In this document: in pieces, positions 18,601 to 27,400 of the stretch | How the letters are laid out: the number at the start of each line of letters is the position of its first letter | Numbering within the stretch: position 1 is the first letter of the stretch | Assembly (NCBI RefSeq): GCF_026000115.1 | Contig: NZ_AP026867.1 | Location: 7,417,001 to 7,481,000 of the forward strand | Origin: Aureispira anguillae | GTDB lineage: Bacteria > Bacteroidota > Bacteroidia > Chitinophagales > Saprospiraceae | Length of the DNA: 64,000 nt | Direction of reading: 5' to 3' | Program-made: the position numbers and the translations under genes | Notes under the pieces: generated by a model | The model's input: only the letters and a program-made list of their open reading frames with translations | What the model was told of the DNA's origin: nothing | Database searches by the model: none

Positions 18601-19788
18601 ATGTTGATGGCGTTAAATAACGTGAATGTAGTGTTTACGGCTGATGAGAGCAAATGGAGTAGATGTATTGTAACGGAGACCTTTAACCGTTATCATGGAA
18701 GTGGTTATTTGGGAGCAACAGCACCATCTGATCGCCGTCAAATGGAATGGCGAGGAAGTGCAAGTGCAGGAAAACCAGTATACTACTCAAGAAATAAGGA
18801 CATGTCAATAGACAACAGTAGTGTAGGAATGTCATGGTTCCCAGGTTATGCATATGATGTAGAAACAGGAGAGCGTTTGAATATCTTCTTTGGAGAGAAT
18901 TCTTTGTACAACGGAGTAATGATAGAAGAACACATTGTACCAGGAGTAAGTACAGGAAACGATATGATATTTAATCCAACCTCAACAGAAAAAGCAGGCG
19001 GTTTCTCATTGGATGAGAATGTACAGTTTTTACGTTCAGTTTTGGGTGGACAGCATATCATTTATGTGACTAGAACACCTTATGATTCCTGTCAAAGCAT
19101 TTTAGATCAATACAACGGAATATTGCCTTTATTTACGCCAGACAACAAGTTGGTACCAGGAATGGATATAACATGGGCATCAATGGCTTTGTTATCCCCA
19201 GGAGCATCAATGGGCGGTAGTCATGGGCACATACCTCCAACAGAAGCGACAGTAAAACTACGAGTGAATAGTCCTTATGAGATAGAGCAAGGGACTTATG
19301 ACAACTTAGGGTATCCATTGTATGAGTTTAGCTTAGCAGGATTTGAGCCAACGAAAGAAGAGGCAGATGTGGCGAAGAGTGCATTGGATTTGATGCGAGT
19401 AGTGCCGAATCCTTATTATGCCTATTCAGATTATGAGATAACAGAAGTAGATAATGTGGTGAAGATTACGAATATACCAGCAAAATGTAACATCAGAATT
19501 TATTCTTTGGATGGTCGTTTTGTGAGAGAATTTAAGATCGCTCAACAATATCGAAGAGACTTAGATAGAGGAGGAGCTAGAAACGGAATTGCTAGAGTAG
19601 GACTGGGACAAAATGGACCAGAGGCAGAAGATCAAATTACCACTTCAATAGATTGGGATTTGAAAAACTATGCATCGGTACCCGTAGCAGGTGGAGTTTA
19701 CTTGATTCATATTAAAGTAGACGGAGTAGGAACAAAAGTCCTAAAAAGCTTTATCATCAATAGAGCCTTTGATGCTCAACGTTTATAA
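15697..19788 (+). CDS. Giant secreted paralogue B with T9SS-type C-terminal domain
   Basis: Function unknown; 1,363 residues, same architecture as A. The signal peptide (about 1-23, ending TNAQ) is unrelated in sequence to that of A, and similarity begins near YRTSCTESRAQTDL. The calcium-loop-like DANSDGIYNPYDGD is present. Between the CDTVTGMGYVYN motif and the HTSGPFVLKPGATNE motif it differs clearly from A, sharing PNGTPITAGG and EALNGLDQ with C. From about residue 612 to 1246 it is almost the same as A; by eye I count about five substitutions. The C-terminal sorting-type domain has a linker like that of A (FKIAQQY, then RRDLDRGGARNG). It has its own upstream region of 256 bp after a terminator and its own strong terminator, so it is probably a separate transcript. 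Confidence 0.88.
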   Translation: MNRITSSCIFLMGVLLSPIITNAQKGPTPNRTKNDNSSYRTSCTESRAQTDLAINNVRARLRAGGDMWWDGTQPQYIVPNVDPASGEPEIVSLYSGAIWLGAYDDGGNLILAAQTYRSSGNDYWTGPLDPDLGTIDKTDCERWDLHFTVYGDDIDALRADYLDPLSPGVQNTPSRGLLGWPGKGNPHFLTINGFDIREYDQDLAPFIDANSDGIYNPYDGDHPIIEVSGCENYTYNNPVYADQMTWWVYNDNGNLHTQTNGQPMKMEIQATAFGYRTTDAINNQTFYRYKLLNRNKLALNDTYFSLWTDPDLGCRSDDYIGCDTVTGMGYVYNADANDDNPCAGLAGYGTDIPALGVDYFRGPLDSAGNQIGLSSFQYHIISTTDPKGIPSSAIGYYRLISGFWPNGTPITAGGNGYDPSNTTAPPTPYVFPSFPNESGGGAWSMCSEALNGLDQAFLHTSGPFVLKPGATNEMISGVVWVPSIPDYPCPSLRPLVAADILAQNLFDNCFKITDGPDAPYIDVIEMDEELVLNLYYSAEQNNFKLGYEESPAELRIFSPLDTTYNFQGYKVYQVNDPNLSVTELDDETKARLIFQTDVNDGVSKIANWEKFADEDLGIDVSVPTIQVEGEDKGIKHTFKVVEDQFAEGEKGLVNHKPYYFCVVAYAHNEYQKFDPVANAGQAKPYLQGRRNFRIYTAVPRINDSEYSGIAIQSAYGDRPGISRLDGSGVGSKQFLEITNLGSIENAIVNGENVGKIDYAAGNAPIDIKIVDPLRVAGGTYQLHVCDKNYTWTKDSVTGVYQANKGNYSALTDSIYWVLTDVDDPQVLWSSFQTMDWDYEQYIPDLGISVSIQQVASPSAQGEDAIGNNTGWIGSGIIYSDSVTHGKWYKGLEDGEGIYNMIKNGPGEDDELFDPNKEFSTSEGGWYPFMLCDGDLRTTSYYFSLMNIGSSGARFRNKNSNIGGKVRDTMLMALNNVNVVFTADESKWSRCIVTETFNRYHGSGYLGATAPSDRRQMEWRGSASAGKPVYYSRNKDMSIDNSSVGMSWFPGYAYDVETGERLNIFFGENSLYNGVMIEEHIVPGVSTGNDMIFNPTSTEKAGGFSLDENVQFLRSVLGGQHIIYVTRTPYDSCQSILDQYNGILPLFTPDNKLVPGMDITWASMALLSPGASMGGSHGHIPPTEATVKLRVNSPYEIEQGTYDNLGYPLYEFSLAGFEPTKEEADVAKSALDLMRVVPNPYYAYSDYEITEVDNVVKITNIPAKCNIRIYSLDGRFVREFKIAQQYRRDLDRGGARNGIARVGLGQNGPEAEDQITTSIDWDLKNYASVPVAGGVYLIHIKVDGVGTKVLKSFIINRAFDAQRL

Positions 19789-19790
19789 TA

Positions 19791-19825
19791 AAAAAGACCT
19801 TAGAATATTCTAAGGTCTTTTTTTT
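19791..19825 (+). terminator. Rho-independent terminator after paralogue B
   Basis: AAAAAGACCTTAGAA at 19791-19805 pairs with TTCTAAGGTCTTTTT around TA, running into a T tract to 19825. It is a near-perfect palindrome that can act in both directions. Its sequence is unrelated to the hairpins after A, C or D. Confidence 0.82.
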
Positions 19826-19940
19826 ACAAAAAAAATTACGATAGAAATGAATGTCTTTACTAGAATACCTATAATTTTAGGCTGTATTCAATCGTGAAAT
19901 GCTATGATTATCACCACCCCATTCTAAAAAACAATGAACA

Positions 19941-22900
19941 ATGAAAAACATTAATTATTGGCTTTTTTTAATAACTTATCTTTCATTATCGCCCTTTCTA
20001 AAGGCACAGGAGTTAGAATATCTAGCAGGGAATAATTCCCCCAATAGTTCTAAATCACAAGCAACTTTTCGTGCGGCATGTACAGGTTCGAGGGCTCAAA
20101 CAGATTTAAACATCAACAATGTACGAGCAAGGCTGCGTGCAGGAGGAGATATTTGGTGGGATGGAAATGAGTCTCATTATGTTGTGCCAAATATAGACCC
20201 TGCGTCTGGAGAACCAGAAGTTTCTGCCTTGTTTGCTGGAGCCATTTGGTTGGGGGCTTATGATGATGGTGGAAACTTAATCTTGGCTGCTCAAACGTAT
20301 CGTTCTAGAGGGAATGATTATTGGACGGGACCTTTAAACCCTGATTTGGGGATTATTGAAAAAAGGGATTGCGAACGCTGGGATCTGCATTTTACAGTTT
20401 TTGGAGTAGATATAGATGCTTTGCGGGCAGATTATTTAGATCCCCTAAATCCTGGTGTACAAAACACGCCTTCTAAAGGCTTATTAGGCTGGCCAGGAAG
20501 AGGAAATTCTCATTTTTTGACGGTTCACGGTTTTGATATTCGAGAATACGATCAAGATTTAGCACCATTTGTAGATGCCAACTCAGATGGTATTTATAAT
20601 CCTTACGATGGGGATCATCCTATTATTGAGGTAACAGGCTGTGAAAATTATACCTACAACAATCCTGTTTATGCCGATCAAATGACTTGGTGGGTTTACA
20701 ATGATAATGCAGACTTGCATGGGCACTCTTCTGGGCAACCGATGAAAATGGAGATTCAAGCAACAGCCTTTGGTTATGCAACCACGGATGCGGTTAATGA
20801 TATGACATTTTATCGTTATAAATTGTTAAATAGAAATAAATTAGCCTTAAACGATACGTATTTTTCCTTGTGGACGGATCCTGCGTTGGGTTGTCCTACA
20901 GATGATTATATTGGTTGTGATACAGTGACAGGAATGGGCTATGTATATAACCAAGATATTGAAGACGAAAGTAGTTGCTTGGGGGGAGCTTTTCCTGGTT
21001 ATGGGAGCGAAGTTCCTGCTTTAGGGGTAGATTATTTTAGAGGACCTTTAGATTCTGCGGGGAATCAAATTGGACTTTCTTCTTTCCAATATCATATTAA
21101 TAGTAACTCTGACCCTAAAGGAGATCCTACTAGTACATTGGGATTTTATCGTTTAATTTCTGGGTATTGGCCCAATGGGACTCCGATTACAGCAGGGGGA
21201 GACGGTTATGATCCTGGAAACGCTACAGCGACACCAACGCCTTATGTATTTCCTTCTTTCCCAGATGAAAGTGGTGGCGGTGCATGGTCTATGTGTAGTG
21301 AGGCTTTAAATGGCTTGGATCAGCGTTTCTTGCATACTTCAGGACCTTTTGTCTTGAAACCAGGGGCAACGAATGAGATGATTTCAGGAGTAGTATGGGT
21401 ACCTAGTATCCCAGATTATCCTTGTCCTTCTTTGCGCCCATTGGTAGAGGCTGATGTTTTGGCTCAAAATCTATTTGACAACTGTTTTAAAATAACAGAT
21501 GGTCCAGATGCGCCTTACATTGATGTCATTGAAATGGATGAAAAATTAGTACTTAATTTGACTTATGCGAAGGGGCAAAACAATTATGCCATGCAATACG
21601 ATGAAGCTCCTGGTGAATTACAACCGTTTGCTCCTTTGGATACTACTTATACTTTTGAAGGTTATAAAGTATACCAAGTAAACGATCCCAATCTTTCTGT
21701 AACAGAATTGGACGATGAAACCAAAGCTCGTTTGATTTTCCAAACGGATGTTAACAATGGCGTTTCTAAAATTGCAAACTGGGAAAAGTTTTATGATGAA
21801 GATTTGGGGATAGATGTATCTGTACCAACCATAGAGGTAGAGGGAGAAGATAAGGGGATTAAACATACCTTTAAAGTAGTAGAAGATCAATTTGCAGAAG
21901 GTGAAAAGGGCTTGGTTAACCACAAACCTTATTACTTCTGTGTGGTAGCCTATGCTCACAATGAATATCAGAAGTTTGATCCTGTAGCCAATACAGGACA
22001 AGCAAAACCTTATTTACAAGGTCGTAGAAACTTTAGAATTTATACAGCAATACCAAGAATCAATGATTCAGAGTATTCAGGAATCACAATACAGTCTGCT
22101 TATGGAGATCGTCCAGGAATTAGTCGTTTGGATGGTTCAGGGGTAGGATCTAAACAGTTTTTAGAGATTACAAATTTAGGAAGCATAGAAAACGCAATTG
22201 TCAACGGTGAAAACGTAGGTAAGATTGACTATGCAGCAGGCAATGCACCAATAGATATAAAGATAGTAGATCCATTGCGAGTAGCAGGAGGGACCTATCA
22301 ATTGCATGTATGTGATAAAAACTATACTTGGACAAAGGATAGTGTAACAGGAGTTTATCAAGCAAACAAAGGAAACTATAGCGCTTTGACGGATTCTATT
22401 TACTGGGTCTTAACGGATGTGGATGATCCTCAAGTATTGTGGTCTTCTTTCCAAACAATGGATTGGGATTATGAGCAGTACATCCCAGATTTGGGAATTT
22501 CAGTAAGCATTCAGCAAGTAGCTTCTCCAAGTGCACAAGGAGAGGATGCAATCGGTAACAATACGGGTTGGATTGGCTCAAGTATCACGTATTCAGATAG
22601 TGTAACGCATGGTAAATGGTACAAAGGCTTGGAAGATGGAGAAGGAATCTATAATATGATAAAGAATGGACCAGGAGAAGACGATGAGTTGTTTGATCCA
22701 AACAAAGAGTTTTCGACAAGCGAAGGCGGCTGGTATCCTTTCATGTTGTGTGATGGTGACTTGCGAACAACAAGCTACTATTTCTCTTTGATGAATATCG
22801 GAAGCTCAGGAGCTCGATTTAGAAACAAGAACTCGAACATAGGAGGGAAAGTAAGAGACACGATGTTGATGGCGTTAAATAACGTGAATGTAGTGTTTAC

Positions 22901-24032
22901 GGCTGATGAGAGCAAATGGAGTAGATGTATCGTAACGGAGACCTTTAACCGTTATCATGGAAGTGGTTATTTGGGAGCAACAGCACCATCTGATCGCCGT
23001 CAAATGGAATGGCGAGGAAGTGCAAGCGCAGGAAAACCAGTATACTACTCAAGAAATAAGGACATGTCAATAGACAACAGTAGTGTAGGAATGTCATGGT
23101 TTCCAGGTTATGCATATGATGTAGAAACAGGAGAGCGTTTGAATATCTTCTTTGGAGAGAATTCTTTGTACAACGGAGTAATGATAGAAGAACACATTGT
23201 ACCAGGAGTAAGTACAGGAAACGATATGATATTTAATCCAACCTCAACAGAAAAAGCAGGCGGTTTCTCATTGGATGAGAATGTACAGTTTTTACGTTCA
23301 GTTTTGGGTGGACAGCATATCATTTATGTGACTCGAACGCCTTATGATTCCTGTCAAAGTATTCTAGATCAATACAACGGAATATTGCCTTTATTTACGC
23401 CAGACAACAAGTTGGTACCAGGAATGGATATAACATGGGCATCAATGGCTTTGTTATCCCCAGGAGCATCAATGGGCGGTAGCCATGGGCACATACCTCC
23501 AACAGAAGCGACAGTAAAACTACGAGTGAATAGTCCTTATGAGATAGAGCAAGGGACTTATGCTAACTTAGGTTATCCATTGTATGAGTTTAGCTTAGCA
23601 GGATTTGAGCCAACGAAAGAAGAGGCAGATGTGGCGAAGAGTGCATTGGATTTGATGCGAGTAGTGCCGAATCCTTATTATGCTTATTCAGATTATGAGG
23701 TAACAGAAGTAGATAATGTGGTGAAGATTACGAATATACCAGCAAAATGTAACATCAGAATTTATTCTTTGGATGGTCGTTTTGTGAGAGAATTTAAGGT
23801 CGGACAGGTTTATAAGGATAAGGTGAGAAATGGAATCGCAAGGTTAGGAAAATATGGGCATCCAGACATCGAAGATCAAATTACCACTTCAATAGATTGG
23901 GATTTAAAAAACTATGCATCGGTACCCGTAGCAGGCGGGGTGTATTTGATTCATATCAAAGTAGATGGAGTGGGAACAAGGGTATTAAAAAGCTTTATTA
24001 TTAATCGAGCACTAGATTCTCAAAAACTTTAA
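19941..24032 (+). CDS. Giant secreted paralogue C with T9SS-type C-terminal domain
   Basis: Function unknown; 1,363 residues. The signal peptide (about 1-22, ending LKAQ) is again unique to this copy. The N-terminal third follows the family but with many substitutions (DIWWDGNESHYVVPNIDP, NADLHGHSSGQPMK). The segment around EKLVLNLTYAKGQNNYAM, near residue 535-550, is private to C, where A and B share LYYSAEQNNFKLGY. From about residue 618 to 1252 it rejoins the near-identical core of A and B. In the C-terminal domain the loop after GRFVREFK differs from A and B (VGQVYKDKVRNG) and is shorter. This alternation of identical and private blocks is the main sign of recombination among copies. Spacing is 152 bp from B; a terminator follows at 24071. 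Confidence 0.88.
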   Translation: MKNINYWLFLITYLSLSPFLKAQELEYLAGNNSPNSSKSQATFRAACTGSRAQTDLNINNVRARLRAGGDIWWDGNESHYVVPNIDPASGEPEVSALFAGAIWLGAYDDGGNLILAAQTYRSRGNDYWTGPLNPDLGIIEKRDCERWDLHFTVFGVDIDALRADYLDPLNPGVQNTPSKGLLGWPGRGNSHFLTVHGFDIREYDQDLAPFVDANSDGIYNPYDGDHPIIEVTGCENYTYNNPVYADQMTWWVYNDNADLHGHSSGQPMKMEIQATAFGYATTDAVNDMTFYRYKLLNRNKLALNDTYFSLWTDPALGCPTDDYIGCDTVTGMGYVYNQDIEDESSCLGGAFPGYGSEVPALGVDYFRGPLDSAGNQIGLSSFQYHINSNSDPKGDPTSTLGFYRLISGYWPNGTPITAGGDGYDPGNATATPTPYVFPSFPDESGGGAWSMCSEALNGLDQRFLHTSGPFVLKPGATNEMISGVVWVPSIPDYPCPSLRPLVEADVLAQNLFDNCFKITDGPDAPYIDVIEMDEKLVLNLTYAKGQNNYAMQYDEAPGELQPFAPLDTTYTFEGYKVYQVNDPNLSVTELDDETKARLIFQTDVNNGVSKIANWEKFYDEDLGIDVSVPTIEVEGEDKGIKHTFKVVEDQFAEGEKGLVNHKPYYFCVVAYAHNEYQKFDPVANTGQAKPYLQGRRNFRIYTAIPRINDSEYSGITIQSAYGDRPGISRLDGSGVGSKQFLEITNLGSIENAIVNGENVGKIDYAAGNAPIDIKIVDPLRVAGGTYQLHVCDKNYTWTKDSVTGVYQANKGNYSALTDSIYWVLTDVDDPQVLWSSFQTMDWDYEQYIPDLGISVSIQQVASPSAQGEDAIGNNTGWIGSSITYSDSVTHGKWYKGLEDGEGIYNMIKNGPGEDDELFDPNKEFSTSEGGWYPFMLCDGDLRTTSYYFSLMNIGSSGARFRNKNSNIGGKVRDTMLMALNNVNVVFTADESKWSRCIVTETFNRYHGSGYLGATAPSDRRQMEWRGSASAGKPVYYSRNKDMSIDNSSVGMSWFPGYAYDVETGERLNIFFGENSLYNGVMIEEHIVPGVSTGNDMIFNPTSTEKAGGFSLDENVQFLRSVLGGQHIIYVTRTPYDSCQSILDQYNGILPLFTPDNKLVPGMDITWASMALLSPGASMGGSHGHIPPTEATVKLRVNSPYEIEQGTYANLGYPLYEFSLAGFEPTKEEADVAKSALDLMRVVPNPYYAYSDYEVTEVDNVVKITNIPAKCNIRIYSLDGRFVREFKVGQVYKDKVRNGIARLGKYGHPDIEDQITTSIDWDLKNYASVPVAGGVYLIHIKVDGVGTRVLKSFIINRALDSQKL

Positions 24033-24070
24033 ACAGCAAGAACACAATTAATATTTTATGAAATAATTAA

Positions 24071-24104
24071 CTCTTCTAGCATTTTGCTAGAAGAGTTTTT
24101 TTTT
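24071..24104 (+). terminator. Rho-independent terminator after paralogue C
   Basis: CTCTTCTAGCA at 24071-24081 pairs with TGCTAGAAGAG at 24085-24095 around TTT, followed by nine T residues. Between here and paralogue D are 300 bp without a gene; a TATGTTTG box at 24153-24160 is the only promoter-like string and lacks a -33 match. Confidence 0.85.
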
Positions 24105-24404
24105 GGGAAAAAATGAGTGAATCTATTCTTTTTAGAAAAATAATATGTTCTATATGTTTGGGAAATGTTAAAATGTGTTGTTTGCCTTTTATAGAAGACA
24201 AACGATATTTATAATATGCAAAAGTATAAAAAGGGCTCATTGCTTTTGCAGCTCTAATAAATGACAAGCTTTTTTTTAAGCGATAACTACTCTAGTCATT
24301 ATTCTTAATAAGGCATTAGATTTTTTAGTAAAGACTCAACAAGATTTGCTTATTGGGTAAGGGGATTTTATGCTCAATTGTTAACAATCAATCAAAAAGG
24401 TATT

Positions 24405-27400
24405 ATGAATAAACAGCTTTTTTTCATCATTCTGGTGACTTATCTTCTAGCGGGAGCTTGGGATCTTGAAGCACGAGATTATGTCGATAAAAATAACCCT
24501 CAACGAGCGAAGAAGAATGCAGGCTATAGAATGAGTTGTACTCAGTCAATATCCGAAGAGGATTTGGATATTAATAATGTTCGGGCAAGGCTGCGAGCAG
24601 GTGGAGATATGTGGTGGGATGGCAACGAAACAGCTCGCTATATTGTTCCCAATGTTGATCCTGGGTCTGGAGAGCCTGAAGTTTCGGCTTTGTTTGCAGG
24701 AGGGATTTGGTTGGGGGCTTATGATGGCGGTGGAAACCTAATTTTAGCAGCACAGACCTACCGAAATAAAGGGAATGATTATTGGTCAGGTCCTTTGGAT
24801 ACCGCAAGTGGAACGATTAATAAGAGTGATTGTGCTCGTTGGGATGAACATTTTACGGTTTATGGAAAAGAAATTGATGCACTTCGTATGGATTATTTAG
24901 ATCCTTTATCGCCAGGCGTAGACAACGAGCCCTCCAAAGGACTATTGGGCTGGCCAGCGAAAGGAAATCCTAATTTTTTGAAAATTCATGGTTTTGACAT
25001 CAGGGATTACGATCAAGACTTGGCACCGTTCATTGATATTAATAAAGATGGCAAATACAATCCTTGGGATGGAGATCATCCTATTATTGAAGTAACAGGG
25101 TGTGCAAAAGATGATTATAATAATCCTGTTTATGCCGATCAGATGACTTGGTGGGTGTATAATGACAATGGCAATTTGCATACCCAAACCAACGGTAGCC
25201 CAATGAAGATGGAAGTGCAAGCCTTAGCATTTGGCTATAGTACTACAGATGCAGTTAATAATATGACATTTTATCGTTATAAATTGTTAAATAGAAATTC
25301 TTTGCCGCTGCATAAGACTTATTTTTCGCTTTGGACAGATCCTGATTTGGGCTGCTCGGATGATGATTATATTGGCTGTGATACCGTAACAGGAATGGGT
25401 TATGTTTACAACGAAGATGCCGAGGATGATAACCCTTGTGGTAGCGGAGCTGCATCTTATGGAACAGATATACCAGCCTTAGGGGTGGATTATTTTAAAG
25501 GACCGTTGGATTCCGCAGGAAATGAAATCGGGTTGTCTGGTTTTCAATATTACATCAATAGTTCTGATAATGCGATTGGAAATCCTGAAACGGCGATACA
25601 GCATTATCGTTTAATGTCAGGTTATTGGCTAAATGACGTTCCTGTTACAATCGGAGGGAATGGGTACAATAATTTGGATCCTAATGCTGTGCCTACTCGA
25701 TTTGTTTTTCCTTCTTTTCCCAATGAAAGTGGTGGAAATACTTGGTCTATGTGTACCGAAGGGGTAGTTGGTGCAGATAATCGTTTCTTGCATACCTCAG
25801 GGCCTTTTGTTTTGCAGCCAGGAGCAACGAATGAGATGATTTCAGGAGTGGTATGGGTGCCAAGTGTGGTTTATCCTTGTCCATCATTGAGTCGTTTGGT
25901 TGAGGCGGATGAGTTGGCACAGAATCTATTTGATGACTGTTTTAAAATTACAAATGGACCCGATGCTCCAAACATGGATATTATTGAAATGGACAAAGAG
26001 TTAGTCTTAAATCTTAATTATTTATCGGGGCACGAAAATCTAGCTTATTCCGAAACTTCTTCAAAATTGAGGAGCCATGCAAGTGCTGGATTGGATACAA
26101 CTTATGATTTTCAAGGGTACAAGGTCTATCAGGTAAAGGGGCCCAATGTTTCGGTAACAGAATTGGATAATGAAAACAAAGCTCGTCTAATTTATCAATG
26201 TGATGTAGAAGACGATATTTCAACCATTATAAATTGGGAAGAGTTTAAAAACGAACAGACGAATATAGAGGCACATACCCCCGTCATTAAGGTAGAGGGA
26301 GAGAACAAGGGAATAAAGCATACCTTTAGAATTTTAGAAGATGAATTTGCACAGGGAGGAAAAGACTTAATTAACCACAAACCCTACTATTTTTGTGTGG
26401 TTGCCTATGCGCATAACGAATACAAAAAGTTTGATGTAACTACTCAAAAAGGGCAGGTAGAAGCTTATTTGCAGGGACGTCGAAATTTTAGGATTTATAC
26501 AGGGATTCCTAGAATGAATGCGCCTGAATATTCTGGTGTTTCATTGCAGGCAGAATATGGCGATCAACCTCAAATTACTAGATTGGATGGGCAAGGCGTG
26601 GGAACCAATGAATTTTTGAGAATAGCCAACCTAGAAGAGATAGAGTCTAAGGTGTTAGCAGGGGAACATGTAGAGCAAATAGTTTATAACGAAGGAAATG
26701 CCCCTGTTAAAGTAAAAGTAGTTGACCCTTTGAGAGTTCCTAAAGGAACATTTAATATCCATGTTTGCGATCAAAAATACAATTGGCTATACGATTCGAA
26801 CACAAAATCTTATATCCCACAACCAGCCAACGCAGTCCATTTATCAGATTCTATTTATTGGGTGATTTCCGATCTGAATGATCCAACTACTGTTTGGTCT
26901 TCTTATCAAACGATGGATTGGAACTATGAACAATATATCCCTGAATTGGGCATCTCTGTTAGTTTGGAACAGAAGGATAAACCTAGTCATAATGGTGCTG
27001 TTGGTTTGATTGGAACAGAAATTATATACGAGGATAGTATTACCTATGGAAAGTGGTATGAAGGGCTAATGGATGGAGAAGGGATTTTTAACCTATTAAA
27101 AACTGGAGGGAATGAAGACGATCATATATTTGATCCTGAGCAAAAATATTCTGAGGCAATAGGGGGCTGGTATCCATTTATGTTGTGTGATGCAGAATAT
27201 CGTCCTAATGAGCCCTATTTATCTTTGGGAAATATTTATTCTCATGGAGCTCGCTTTAGAAATGATACAACTAAAGCAGATGGCTTTACTTTAGAACTTT
27301 TTAATAAGGTACAAGGAAAAGTGAGAGATACCTTATTATCTGCTCTTAATAATGTTAATATTGTGATGACAGATAATCGAGAAGATTGGAGTCGTTGTAT

